NCBI GenBank assembly: GCA_011033025.1
Contig: WFMF01000029.1
Span: 558,001-622,000, forward strand
From: Beroe forskalii
Lineage: Eukaryota > Ctenophora > Nuda > Beroida > Beroidae
Length of the DNA stretch: 64,000 bases
Direction of reading: 5' to 3'
The translations under genes were made by a program, and so were the position numbers. Shown here in pieces: positions 23,280 through 34,751 of this stretch; position 1 is the first letter of the stretch, and each line of letters starts with the position of its first letter. The notes under the pieces were generated by a model, which saw nothing but the letters and a program-made list of their open reading frames with translations, was not told the origin of the DNA and did no database searches.

Positions 23280-24871
23280 AGAAGCAGAAACGTTTAAAAG
23301 AAGCTAAAGAGGAGGCAAAGAAGGAAATTCTTCTGTTTAAGAACAACCAGGAAGAACTTTTCCGGGACAAAATGGCTAAGGTTTGTTTATTCAGTCTGGA
23401 ATTTACCCATACTGTATATAAATTATAAAATATAATTGTTGTCAGCCCAGTGAAAAGTCCAAAAATTCACACTGTATGACTAAGAAACAATTAACTAACT
23501 CATGGATCATGTGTGTTATCGACAATTATTGTCGAACTCAGCTAACAAGAAACACATCTTAATTGTCAAAATAAATGAATGTTAATCACCATTCTTTTCC
23601 TTTGTCTGATAGAGCTAAAGAAGCCCTATGCTAACGCATCGTGTGATAATTACCGATAGGCGATACCCCCTCCCATTCGTTAGTTTATCATTCCATCACG
23701 CCCCTCCGCCTTCAGTCACAAGGATTTGGGGAGGATTACACGGTAAAGATCGCTAAGCAGAGCGAGGTGGAGTCAGCGAAGTTAGACGAGGCTCTGGCAC
23801 AAAACGAGGGTAAAGTCGTGGACTGGTTACTGGACCTGGTGTCGGACATCAAACCTGAGGTAATTACCTAATTTGGATGTTATGAAAGTATGAACTTGAT
23901 GAAAGTTTCGTTTGAGATTTATATTTTTATCTGGAATGTTAGGTAGTTTGTACTTTGTATGACGGTGTAAGGAATTATGCCGAGCGCCAAGTAAATGTTA
24001 TGTCTTCAGTGACCTTATGATGTTATCGGTGGATGTCCTAAATCCATGCTTGAACATTTGTCGTATGGCTATAAATGTTAAGTAGGAATACCCTAGCCGT
24101 GATAGCAAGTTTCAAATAACTAAATAATTCAGTCACAATATTACATGCATTTATTGCTTTATTGATTAAGCCCGGAATATTGAAGTTTTTTTTTCCAGTT
24201 TTTAAAATGCCATTAAAGAGAATTTTAGTTTGAAAAATGAAAAGGTAAGTTCCGATCGACCAGATTTGAACTGGTGACCTAAGGATTACTTCGGTAGACC
24301 TCTACAGTCCTCCGCTCTGCCAACTGAGCTACGATCGGGACACTGCTTTTTGAATTGAAAACATGGAATTTGTTGTCACTCGCTCCTGCACCGCTTCAAA
24401 TTCTTTGTTTTATTGTTTATAGTGCTTTGTTTTAAAACGACTATAGACGTTCAGTTTATTCATACCTTATTGAGTAATCCATAACTGAGCTGACCTTGTT
24501 TATCGCTTTTTAAAAGTTAATGCTGATTTTACTTTTGTGCAACGTTTGTGAGACCCAAGAAGAAAAAAGTAGCTTAATGAAAAAACTACAAAAGGTAAGT
24601 TCCGATCGACCAGATTTGAACTGGTGACCTAAGGATAACTTTGGTAGACCTCTACAGTCCTCCGCTCTGCCAACTGAGCTACGATCGGGACACTGCTTTC
24701 TGTATTGTACTTTATTTAATCGTAACATTGCTTGGAATTATAATTTTGCTTTGATTAGGACACTCAGCACCGTTTTGAATATACATCAAAAATCCTCTCT
24801 TATCAAATTCCAACAACTTCATGTTTTCCTTTCAGGTTCATCGGAATTACTCGACGACTGGATTCGCTTAG
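23280..24871 (+). CDS. V-type H+-ATPase subunit G, exons 2-4
   Basis: Exons are 23280-23380, 23716-23859 and 24836-24871, all with AG/GT borders and compatible phases, ending in TAG. Exon 2 encodes KQKRLKEAKEEAKKEI and LFKNNQEELFRDKMAK, the long charged helix of the peripheral stalk. Exon 3 reads SQGFGEDYTVKIAKQSEVES and ends VDWLLDLVSDIKPE. Exon 4 supplies VHRNYSTTGFA. Subunit G pairs with subunit E to form the stator linking V1 to V0 of the proton pump on endosomes, lysosomes and the plasma membrane. With the 21512 start the protein would be about 120 residues, the usual length. Two tRNA-Tyr genes lie in its last intron on the opposite strand. Confidence 0.9.
24251..24338 (-). tRNA. tRNA-Tyr(GUA) with 15-nt intron
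   Basis: The minus strand folds as a cloverleaf: acceptor CCGATCG/CGATCGG with discriminator A; D arm TAGCTCAGTTGGCAGAGC; anticodon stem GAGGA/TCCTT with loop CTGTAG(intron)A, anticodon GTA; T arm ACCAG-TTCAAAT-CTGGT. A 15-nt intron follows position 37, the canonical eukaryotic site, and tRNA-Tyr is typically intron-bearing. 88 nt precursor, 73 nt mature. A T-run (CCTTTT) 3' of the gene is a likely Pol III terminator. Confidence 0.95.
24601..24688 (-). tRNA. tRNA-Tyr(GUA), second copy
   Basis: Differs from the copy at 24251-24338 at only two positions, both in the intron (CCAAAGTT versus CCGAAGTA); the mature parts are identical. Flanks are similar on both sides (AAAAGGTAAGT downstream, GGGACACTGCTTT upstream), so the pair arose by a local tandem duplication of a few hundred bases. 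TTTT terminator present. Confidence 0.95.
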
Positions 24872-25103
24872 ATATGACAGAGATAGAGATTCGGCATCTT
24901 AAGCTTCGGACCATTACTGATGATCCCTTCTATGCTACCATTTCATAACATGCAATTGCAATTTGCAAGGACAACTATCGAATTAAATGATTGTTTTGCC
25001 GTGATTTTCCGATTGGCTGGCCCAATCATTGTGTTACCCCATGTTTATTGATAAATTAATTTCAAAACAATGTGTATTTTAAGAATGGAATACGAGAGTT
25101 TAA

Positions 25104-25304
25104 ATGTTTAAAGAGAAATCAACATATAGTTGCTATCCCTTACAATCCCTGCGAACGAAACTGTCATTTGCACTACTGAAGAGTGTACTGGTGTCAGTAA
25201 GAGGATCTCGGGGCAAATCCTCTCGTGACCGCGAACTACCGATTTCCGACATTTCGTTTAATCTTATCCCAGATGGGATGACAAGGGATGTTTCATTTTC
25301 GTAA
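25104..25304 (+). pseudogene. Retroelement polyprotein C-terminal fragment
   Basis: The frame reads YPLQSLRTKLSFALLKSVLV then SVRGSRGKSSRDRELPISDI. The 'LRxxLSFALLxSxxxxxRGSR' pattern is the extreme C-terminus of a reverse-transcriptase polyprotein family seen in two other fragments here (32715-34625 and 54350-55994). Only the end of the protein is preserved, just 3' of the V-ATPase gene. Confidence 0.5.
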
Positions 25305-25654
25305 TTTGGCCTACGTGAGAGCTTGGACTGTGATTTTTTGTCTTGGCTTGGTTATGATAGCTTTGGGATTACAATCCCTGACACCTGTCTTCGTAGAAAG
25401 TTAGAAGTCAACAGTGGTTTTCTATCAAGTCACAATATTTTCGTATTTCCTGTAAAAGGGTCTTCGCAAAAGAAGTATTATCTTATCATCTTAGTTTATG
25501 TCGATCGCGCGCGCTCAGTTTGTGCATTCCTAGTAAATTACGCAGTTTGTGCATGAATGACCAAATCGATGGCATTGAAAGCACACACGATAAAATTAAT
25601 TAAAGAGCCCATTTTCTTTCTTGTCAGACATTGTCTGACCCCTTCGCCTTTGGT

Positions 25655-26415
25655 AGATGCATGTCAAATTTTTCGTCATGCTCGATTGGGTGCTAAGTGG
25701 TGTCAACGTCATATGGTTGGTATGTGGAATGTACAAACGTAGCTATTCGTCACGCTTAGTATAGTGCAGAGTGGTGTCAACGTCATAGAGTTGGTATGTG
25801 CACGTAACGCTATTCGTCATGCTTGATTGGGTACAGAGTGGTGTCAGTGGCCTATATAAAGGCATGCCCTGCGTCCTCTCGTCATTAGTTCTGCTCGTTT
25901 GTTTCAATTTGTGTTGCTTAATATGTCGTTAATAAAGTAATAAGGTACCGTTGTTAGTAAGGTACCGTTGTTAATAAGGTAACGTTGTTAATAAGGTAAC
26001 GTTGTTAATAGGTACCATTGTTAATAAGGTACCGTTGTTAATAAGGTACCGTTGTTAATAAGGTACCGTTCTTAATAAGGTACCGTTGTTAATAAGGTAC
26101 CGTTCTTAATAAGGTACCGTTGTTAACGAGGTACCGTTGTTAATAAGGTACCGTTGTTAACGAGGTACCGTTGTTAACGAGGTACCGTTGTTAATAAGGT
26201 GCCGTTGTTAATAGGGTACCGTTGTTAATAAGGTACCGTTGTTAACAAGGTACCCTTGTTAACAAGGTACCCTTGTTAACGAGGTACCGTTGTTAGTAAG
26301 GTACCCGTGTCAGTAAGGTACCCGTGTCAGTAAGATACCGTTGCTAGTAATGTGCCGTTGTTAACGAGGTACAGTTGTTCAGGTGCTGTTGTTGATGAGG
26401 TGCCGTTGTTAATAC
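25655..26415 (+). mobile_element. Foldback-like arm, left (75-bp units, TATA, 17-bp repeats)
   Basis: From outside inward: two to three ~75-bp units (CGTCATGCTTGATTGGGT...GTGGTGTCAACGTCAT), a TATATAAA at 25853-25860, then about 28 copies of a 17-bp unit (TTAATAAGGTACCGTTG) from about 25929 to 26412. The same order recurs in reverse complement at 27970-28645. Confidence 0.85.
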
Positions 26416-27164
26416 GCTATACCCTGGTATCTCAACCTTTTGAGTTCCGGCGTATTATGCCGCGAATGTAGTTTCTTACTTGCAAAACAATGTAAAGTAG
26501 TTTTGCATCAAAAAGTACCCAATCGCAACGTAAGAATAACACGCCTCAAAATGCAAAGGGGTCGAGACACCACGAGCACTCTGGCGCTTCTACGCGCAGG
26601 CCTTTTATTCATCCGCTTTTTTAAATGCGTAAAATGAGAATTTGGTTGAAAAAGGTAAACAAAATTTGTTAACACTAACAGAGAACTCTGTATACAATTA
26701 AATATCAATGCTCAACGCTATTCTGTCAAAGAATGTCTCAATATTGTGGATGTAAAACGCAGTTGTTTCCACTGAATGAAAAGTAATGAAAAATAAATGT
26801 CATGCTAAGTAATTTATTTCTCTTCAAAAACTCTACAAATTATTACCAATTCTGATGAAATATTCGTCTAGGAGGGCACGCGTGTCATATCACAAAGGAA
26901 GATTCAGAGAAATAAGGAGATTTTTCGCATTATTTACATACAAGTCGCTCTAAGAGACAACGTTTTAAATACATTTACCAATGCCTCACCATCAACGAGA
27001 CATGGGCAATGAAATTGGCGTTTCAAAATCTGATTGTATCCCAGGGGACACGTCCATCCCATATACATGAAACACATGGTGTAAATGTTGCTTATTTTCA
27101 TCAGGGGGACGGAGGAAGGGCTGGCAGTGTCCCAAAGTCTCGACAACCCCCACCTAGGCTACTA
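26416..27164. other. Inter-arm DNA 3' of YIF1, with a small inverted-repeat element
   Basis: About 26425-26580 shows terminal inverted words (GTATCTCAACCTTTTGAG against its inverted counterpart CAAAGGGGTCGAGACACC). It is the same family as 31668-31823. The remainder is unique and probably includes the YIF1 3' UTR. Confidence 0.45.
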
Positions 27165-30100
27165 TTAAACGTATGTTTTAGAGGAAGCCGGTGGCTCAGG
27201 TCCGTAGGTCACGTGGTGTGTTAACCAGAACATAATGAGGGGTTGTATGAAGGCGATGAGGAGAAGGAGGTTGTTCCGCCGTTTACTGCCCCGGGCTATC
27301 CGGTCTTCTGTGGAGTCTGGCAGGATGATGTACCGCAACGTACAGATCTGAGGGAGGGTAAATGTGAAAGAAGAGAAAGAAAAACAGGGGAGGAGAATAT
27401 CAAGGAGAAAAGACAGGAAGGAGTAAAAAAGGGAGGAGCAAAGAAAGGGAGGATCGAAAATGGGAATCGAGAAAAATTGAAAATGATTAAGGTTGGGTGT
27501 ATTGGTAGCAGACTGCTACTGTTCACCAGTACCCCAAATTGTGCCAATTCAATGATGGCAGTAAACCTGATTAAATCCGGGGTTAAATTGTCGCCCACCC
27601 ATTTTATTCTTCGAGGCAATGAATATTGGCTTTCGTAACTCACCAAGAAATACACGATAGCGGCACTGGCGTACAGGAAAGATACGTAGTAGCCAGTAGA
27701 TCCGAGTAACATGAAGCAGAGTAAACTCAGGATCATGCTGAAAATACAATTAGAGAGTTAGGAAGGTGCTACGCTGAAAGAATGGAGAAATATGAACAGA
27801 TATTTTCTAATTGATTGAAAAACCTGAGGGGCACCAAAGGGCTTCACCTTCGATAGGCAAAAGGCCGGCTTAATGAAGCAAAGACCGTCCAATGATATAT
27901 TCATACATTTTTATTTTATATGTATGGGGTAGTTATATTTAATCTATTAATTTATTACTACGTGGGTTATTAGGCCGACGGTACATCGTTAACAACGGTA
28001 CATCGTTAAAAACGGTAACGTTGTTAACAACCGTACATCGTTAACAACGGTACATCGTTAACAACGGTACCGTCGTTAACAACGGTACCGTCGTTAACAA
28101 CGGTACCGTCGTTAACAACGGGACCTCGTTAACAACGGTACCTCGTTAACAACGGTACCTCGTTAACAACGGTACATAACTTACAACGGTACCTCGTTAA
28201 CAACGGTACCTTGTTAACAACGGTACCTTGTTAACAACGGTACCTTATTAACAACGGTACCTTATTAACAACGGTACCTTATTAACAACGGTAACTTATT
28301 AACAACGGTACCTTATTAACAACAGCGACTATTAGTTAACAACGGGGCCTTGATAGCGACAAGGCATTATGAACAACAACTAAGCAAGACAACACTAAAA
28401 TTATGACCAGACCCGCAGCACATGCCTTTATATATGATGGCTGACACCACTTTGTCATCTATGACGAACAACGACAAATGCACATTCCGCATACCAACTC
28501 TATGACGTTGACACCACTCGGGACCCAATCAACCATGACGAAAAAGTTACGTGCAAATTCCAACTCTATGACGTTGACACCACTTAGTATCCAATCAATA
28601 ATGACGAACAGCAGCGTTTGTACATTCCAGAGACCGTTGGATTGCAATGCGAGATATTCACCTGAATACCTGTGACCTTGCTGTTGGTGCCTTGCTATTG
28701 GTACTTTATATCCTAAATCGGATTCGGGGAGAACTGGACGTTTGTTGTCAGGCAAGCGATAGCTTTGCCACTATCGTACATGACAGTCTAGCTAGTGAGT
28801 ACAGCTAATTTTACAGCTAATTTAATTTTATTTAATGAATTCAAATCTACAAAGAAATAAGAAATACACGCGTGAAGTCTTAACAAATACACTAGCGCGC
28901 TACGCAAAGTTTTCTTGAAATTGCCACGCGTCATAAGAACTTAATATAAGTAATGTCACAGCCATCACTACTTCAGGGAGTCAAATGTAACGTAATGCAC
29001 CCAAATATAGGTGACTACTTCAAACTGCTACTCTGCTTCCAGTCATAACGGATAAATGGAGCCAGGCCTTAACTACGAATCACAGACACCGCAATGTCAA
29101 TATCAACTGCTGTGATTGGATGCTATTGTCATTGAAACTGTGACTCACAGAGAAATCAATGGAAATTGTGTAGAGGAACCATACAGTAGACTCATAAAAC
29201 TCTAATGGCAAAATAATAATACTGCTGCAAATATTTTGCTACCTGACGAGTCAATGTGTGATCAACGACTTCAAATTAAATGTAGCCTATAAAACAAACA
29301 ACCAAATCCATACTTACTGCACGAATTTGTATCCGGAGAAGGAAGCTAAGTCGAATATCTTGATATCTGTTGATACACTGATAAGATACATAGCCAACTG
29401 AACTATCCCAATCTCTATCATTAACCATACGAATGCAGTCGTGGCGGTCATGCCTAGCATCTCTGGGGTAAATCTGAAATATTGGGATTTTGTCTTTTGA
29501 GAAAATGGATCATTTTAGTATTTTGTTAAGGCGTCAATATGGTCGGCTACACTTTTTAGTGATCTTGGGTCGAGCGATACGTATCGGGTGACCAATAAAA
29601 TGACCTTGATAAGAAAAACAACAGTTAACAGCTAATCAAGTTTCACAAAATATCACTCCGCAATCATTTCGCGTATATATTTACTGATCACTCACTTTCC
29701 CTGATTCCCCAGTGCGACAGCCACTGTCACTACGTAGGTAGCAAAGCCCATGACAGGAATGTAGAGGTCTGGGGAGTTGAAGTGTCGAGTGGGCTCCCCT
29801 CCACTGTTATTATACGCTCCCCACTCCTGAAAGATGGTGTGGAAACTTGGGACACAAGTGGGTTGTCGATCAGATGAAAATGGGATGACGCCAGTCAAGG
29901 GGGGGGGGGAGGGGGTAGTCAAGGGGATAAGGGGCTGTCGATGTGATGACGGGTTTACCAAGGGGATGAGGGTCCAATCATGACGATTAGGGGTTTCAAG
30001 GGGATGAGGGGTGTCGAGGTGATAAGCAGTTGTCAATGGGTTGAGGAGTAGTCGATGGGATAAAGTGTTATCATGGGGATTGAGAGTTTTCAAGTCGTCG

Positions 30101-31603
30101 AAAGGGGATTGCGATTTCTAAATTTATTATATTATAGAGATAACGACTTTTAGAATAAAATTAGAGATATGTGTAGATCAGAACTTCAGGAGTTCTAGAA
30201 ACTCCTGCTGTTACTGTAGTCAGATTAGGTGAGAGTCACACTTTACCTTGTTGAAGAATGGAAACAGAAGCAGCATGAGCTTGTGCAGCACGTAGTCCGT
30301 TGTCACAGCAAAGTAGAACTTAACCCTTGACACTGGGATATACCTGTCCAACTGAAATACAAGTTTATCATTAACTTGAGGTTATTGATCATAAGTTTCC
30401 AGGGTGTGCATAGATCATGCATACCTCCAGGCTACTTTCTTCTCCAGTCAGCTTTACCAAAGTTATGGAAAGTTATACATTGAACTCTTCGCATTTCTAA
30501 TTCTATGCGATAGATTTGGTCTGAGGTGCGGTAAAATATTTTTTGATGGATTCAAACTTTTCTACTCCAAGGTTACCAACACGATTAAAAGTTGATATAC
30601 GAAATACATGCACAATTATTTCATGTGTGAAATAGTCAGTTATTAGACAAATTACTAACATTTTGTTCTACATAAGCTTTTCCCGAAGTAGCAAGGGAAG
30701 AACCATACTGCTTTGCCATGTTTGCAAAGAGGGGGTCATTGATGTACTGTCCATATTGCTCTCCAATACTCGGACCACTCCCAAACTGCCTTGGAGCCTG
30801 TTGCTGAAATGGATAATGGGACCATAATTAGATCTCATCAAAGTTTGAGTAATTAATAAGTTTTCAAACAATTTAACATTAAACTGATGTAATGTCAAAT
30901 TTTACTTAAACTGATGTAAGTTAAATAGGACTAGGTAGGTTAGTATTAGTATAGAAGTACAGATCTATCCATGATCTGTTACCTGATTAGCAGTGCTGGT
31001 GTCTTCAAACAGGGCAGGCTCTGGATGAGATGCTCTCTGGTGCACGGCTGGCACTGAATGAACAGGGGTTTTAGGAAATGTGTCATCAAAATAGGAAGTG
31101 TTAGTTTAACAACAATGGTCAATGATCCTTTGGCATAACCAACACTTCATTTCTGTGGCCAGCATTAAATAGGCAGAGTGTCCTGCGACCGAGAAGGCCC
31201 AACATTGAGATAATACTCAATGCAATAATACTCTAGTTGTTATGAACAGCTGGAGCTTTTCGAGCTATTTTAATAATATCTATTTATTTTTATTAGCCAA
31301 TTTTGAGGGTACTTGTAGGCGTGCAATAATAAGTAATATTGCACTCCTCACATTGGCTAATACACTAAGAGCATGGCAAATGGTCATGACGCTAATAAAA
31401 TTATTGCACTCGGCTTCGCCTCGTGCAATAATTTGGTATTGTCGCACTCGGCCTGCTCCTCGTGCGACAATACAAATTATTGCACTCGCTTCGCCTCGTG
31501 CAATAATTTCTATTAGCCAATTCCCAGCCATGCTCTAAGCGTATATTATATTATTATTAAAAAGATATGTTTAATGATTAAATTTCTTACCATTGAAGTC
31601 CAT
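27165..31603 (-). CDS. YIF1: YIF1 (Yip1-interacting factor) ER-Golgi membrane protein, 8 exons
   Basis: Minus-strand coding exons are 31603-31591 (ATG), 31053-30983, 30803-30660, 30351-30247, 29826-29696, 29473-29318, 27737-27644 and 27347-27165 (TAA). All introns are GT-AG and phases agree, giving 897 bases = 298 residues, against about 293-314 in vertebrate YIF1A/B. The N-terminal third is polar and cytosolic (NMAKQYGSSLATSGKAYVEQ). LDRYIPVSRVKFYFAVTTDY and NSPDLYIPVMGFATYVVTVA follow. The C-terminal half has about five hydrophobic spans, including FTPEMLGMTATTAFVWLMIE and MILSLLCFMLLGSTGYYVSF. The end is NNLLLLIAFIQPLIMFWLTH plus a short polar tail. YIF1 works with YIPF/Yip1 proteins in ER-Golgi transport. 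A foldback-like arm sits in intron 7 and hairpin repeats in intron 1. Highly confident. Confidence 0.95.
27970..28645 (-). mobile_element. Foldback-like arm, right (inside YIF1 intron 7)
   Basis: Reverse complement of the 25655-26415 arm: about 21 copies of the 17-bp unit (AACAACGGTACCTTATT as read on +) at about 27983-28322, TATATAAA (minus) at 28427-28434, then ~75-bp units with ACGTTGACACCAC. Arms enclose the last two YIF1 exons. Confidence 0.85.
28646..29317. other. YIF1 intron 7 remainder, nothing seen
   Basis: AT-rich intronic sequence between the foldback arm and exon 6. A TTGTTGTCAGGCAAGCG word near 28741 resembles the GTCAGGC palindrome family but is incomplete. Confidence 0.4.
31290..31520. 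repeat. Cluster of three short hairpins in YIF1 intron 1
   Basis: TTATTGCACTCGGCTTCGCC...GTGCAATAA (about 31401-31435), TTGTCGCACTCGGCCTGCTC...GCGACAA (about 31440-31470) and ATTATTGCACTCGCTTCGCC...TGCAATAAT (about 31475-31510) are successive palindromes. Copies of TATTAGCCAATT flank the block at about 31291 and 31510, with an inverted ATTGGCTAATA at about 31353. MITE-derived appearance. Confidence 0.6.
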
Positions 31604-31667
31604 AGCAATCTGCTCTGCAACAAAACTTGGCTCAAATGGAAGGAAAACATGAAATATTAACCGTGGT

Positions 31668-31823
31668 GGCTCAACCTTTTGAGGCACAGTTTATTATGCC
31701 GTGCCTGAGTGCTTTGTAAATGTTGATTGCATTATTAAAAGTACTTTGCACACTGTCACACGCTGCAAAAAAGCTACCAGGCAGGGCTTATTATGCTGCG
31801 CCTCAAAAGGTCGAAACACTTGG
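31668..31823. mobile_element. Small inverted-repeat element
   Basis: The left end GGCTCAACCTTTTGAGGCAC...TTATTATGCC is inverted at the right end (GGGCTTATTATGCTGCGCC...AAAAGGTCGAAACAC). Same family as about 26425-26580. Located 5' of the YIF1 start codon, so possibly in its promoter or 5' UTR. Confidence 0.55.
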
Positions 31824-31869
31824 GACAGAATCATTCGGGTCAAATAGGGTTTTTGAAACATTGGTGGAA

Positions 31870-32330
31870 CAAAGGTGTGCTCCTACAATTTCAGTGCTCC
31901 GCAGGGCAGGGAGGAGGGCGGGCATGTCATTGTCAATGTGGATATGCTGTGCTACAACACTGGCAACTCCACCTGGATCGCCTCCAAAGCCAACTACAAC
32001 GGATTCTGGATCTCAGCCATATTCTGCCCTGTCATACTGTCATAACCAGGTTAAAGGTGTGAGAGCAACACCGCTATGGCATCATCAACTTCCAACCTCG
32101 GTGTACCAAACTCATTAAGTCTGAGATCCCAGCCATGCCGCCAGTCAGAGAGCGGAACTCCACGTGGACCTCGTGGTCTAACGGTAACCACTGAGGGAGG
32201 AGTGTCCTGTATAAGACCACATATGACAGGAAAACACTTAGGCTTCAATAGGGGAGGGAGTTACTCTTCAAATGTCAAAGTTTATACTTATCCTCTGAAA
32301 GTTTGCACGTCAGTACAGTTGGATCCAACT
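31870..32330 (+). pseudogene. Unrecognised coding-like remnant
   Basis: One frame reads VIVNVDMLCYNTGNSTWIAS then KANYNGFWISAIFCPVILS before a stop near 32040. Further open stretches in other frames reach 32400. The composition looks like former coding sequence (a domain with Cys and Trp), but the family was not recognised and frames are broken. Confidence 0.3.
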
Positions 32331-32579
32331 AAGAAAACGACAGTTCGTTTTTTTCTACTGATGAACCAGTTCAGGATATATAGCCTCTCAAAGATTGCAA
32401 ATTAAGCCTCAAAAAAGGGAAAAACTGAGATATTACTACAATCGATGGTCAACTAGACTGAAAAATTGAGCAAAACCTGTCCTACCATGTTGTAAGTGTC
32501 CTATAGACTCCTGTAGGGCCATTTTATAAGACCTTGCAATTTGTAAGGAAGTAAAAGACCACATATCAGCAGACTCATC

Positions 32580-32670
32580 TCCAAACAAATGTCCCATTTG
32601 TCCCAATTTCTCTGTCCCAATCCACTTTTTCTTGAGTTTGGGACAATTGGGACAGCGACACCCCCGTCCC
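32580..32670 (-). repeat. TGGGACAA-type minisatellite fragment
   Basis: A reverse-orientation copy of the unit and flank seen at 63605-63895 (GTCCCAATCCACTTTTTCTT, TTTGGGACAATTGGGACAG). Shared flanking sequence shows that both belong to one dispersed element. Confidence 0.75.
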
Positions 32671-32714
32671 CATGCTGGGGGACCGACAATACACTGCCCT
32701 GAAAACGTGATGGG

Positions 32715-34625
32715 ACAACCTGACACACATTGGACCCCCAGTTGAATACTTTCCAAATGCTGAAAAAATGTGGCAGTTGGTGAAACCAGACCACAAGGAG
32801 GAAGCTACCCACCTCTTTGAGGGAACAGGCATAACAGACGATGCCTAAAGCATGGTGGATGCCATTGGAGGCCAGAGATACCTTGGAACTGTCCTTAGAT
32901 GGTTATCATTCATTGAGGAGTTTGTAAGCTATAATGAAAAATGATGAAAACAACTTTTAATATATTTTTCGGCACTTTACAATCAAATCATATCATATAT
33001 TTATAAATATGAATGATACCTAGGCTACCCTTCAGTGTAAAATTTGTACTACAAGATTAAGTTTTCATGTTCAAAAATGCCACATGCGGATTAGTGTGCC
33101 CGAATCAGCTAATTTTAAAACAGACTGATTAAGAATATATATTACAAGCACCAGGTAGGTATACTGCAATGGGTACACTATGCAGGCAGCCAGCCAAGTC
33201 AGCACAATACCCACTGCCAGCATATGGGCCGATGGACATTCCCTGTCTATTAACTTGGAAAATGAACATTCCAAATGCAAACAGCTCCTAAGTGGAGTTG
33301 TGGATTACAGAGGTTGAGGAACTGTGCAAGTTCACCAGAGTTGAGCCTCAACTGGCATTCTCTGCCTAAACCACAGGCCTATGCAAGAGGCAGACTTATG
33401 TTATGAGAACAATCCCAAACATAAGTCACCTGTTTGAACCCCTGGAGGCAGCCATCTGCTCAAGATTCCTCCCCATACTGGTGGGAAACCACAGCTTTTC
33501 TGATTTGGTCTGTGAGAAGAGAAAGAAATTCATGACTAGCCATCTTCAACCCAGTTGAAATGGCTATGCTAGCAACAAGCCCTCTGTGTGGAATGATTCT
33601 CCAGAAGAATTGACAGAAGAGGAATCAGTGCAGCTTGCTTAGTCCATCAGAGAGATGAAGCAAGCTGTTTTAAATAGAAGAAGGACTCATACTACCAACA
33701 GTCCAACAACAAGTACAAGCCATCAAGGAGAAGTATTCTGATAAAGTCTGCTGGAACCTGGACATCATCAGTCAGAGAGAAGCTTCATCCTGGCCTACTG
33801 CCTTGCCCCTTCCACTACATGCTATAAAAGCAGGAGTTCACAGATGCCGTCCTCCTACAGTGCAGACACCCCTTCAAAGGTTTGCCCAAATTTTCAAAGC
33901 CCAACTTGATAGATCAAGTGCTTTCTTGTGCCAAAGGAGGCTTCATGGACTTGTGGCATGACTTTGTACGTAATATATGTGCAGACGAGGTGTTGATCCA
34001 GCCAAATTGACAAGGTTGTATGGCCACATATCTGGCAGTGGTCAATCCAGTTTCAGATAGCCATCATATCAGTTGAGTTCATTGGGTTTTATGAGTCAAT
34101 AAAACACTAAGCTAGTAGATGAAAGAGCTGCATTGTTCCAAGCATTTATGCGTTATTCCACACACACTAAACCATCTTCCATAACACACTGACTACAGTG
34201 ACAAATGAGAGAAGCTAAGAATCGTGCAGTATTACATTGCTAGTTACCATGACAACTGACAGCACCCTATAAATATAGGCCATGGCATACACCTTGTGTA
34301 AAACCTTTGACATGAGGTCAACTAACACTCAACCAGGCACAAGGCTGGACATATGGAACACCATGGAAACGACCTTTTTCAATGTCCAGGTGTTTCATAA
34401 CTGGAATGTCTCAAAGAGCATGCCCCATTGACACAGTGTTCCACAAGCATAATCAAGAGAAGAAGAGGGTGTACAACAACGGGTCATCCAGGTTGAGAGG
34501 GCTGCCTTCATGCCACTTGTCTTCTCAACAAGCAGGGCTATGGGGAAGGAAGCCACCACACTGTAATTAATTAATTTATCTAATACGCTCCTACTTGTGA
34601 GCCCAAAGCACAAATTACATAAAAA
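32715..34625 (+). pseudogene. Decayed reverse-transcriptase polyprotein (C-terminal half)
   Basis: Fragments appear in order across frames. KCGQLVKPDHKEEATHLFEG with TGI is at about 32765. QRYLGTVL..FIEEFVS is at about 32875. YVMRTIPNISHLFEPLEAAI with FLPILVG is at about 33400. TDAVLLQ..CAKGGFMDLWHDFV follows at about 33845-33975. LDIW..FFNVQVF is at about 34345 and VIQVERAAFMPLVFSTSRAM with GKEATTL at about 34480-34560. This series matches a reverse-transcriptase polyprotein family common in aquatic invertebrates (RTIPNIS...PLE; CxKGGFxxLRH; VExAxFxPLVFSxxxGMGKEA). Many stops and frameshifts. The RT catalytic part is missing upstream. 32930-33290 is unrelated and may be a nested insertion. 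Confidence 0.65.
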
Positions 34626-34751
34626 CAGGTCAATGAAAAATCCCTAAAAAAACTAAAAGCTCAATGTCTACAGTACCAAAAGCAGTGAGGAATATTTACT
34701 GAAAACTAGTTAATGAAAAATCCTTCAAGAAAAATTTATAAGTTAAAATTC

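Noticed and set aside
25929-26412. Possible CRISPR-like array of 17-bp repeats
   Set aside because: Units are contiguous with no spacers, the genome is eukaryotic, and the array belongs to a foldback-like arm.
27243-27638. 131-codon + frame rich in Lys/Glu, and 146-codon - frame
   Set aside because: They overlap YIF1 exons 7-8 and their intron; the spliced minus-strand exons explain the coding signal.
34382-34570. 62-codon + frame as a separate gene
   Set aside because: It is an out-of-frame reading of the retroelement remnant (VIQVERAAFMPLVF in the adjacent frame).
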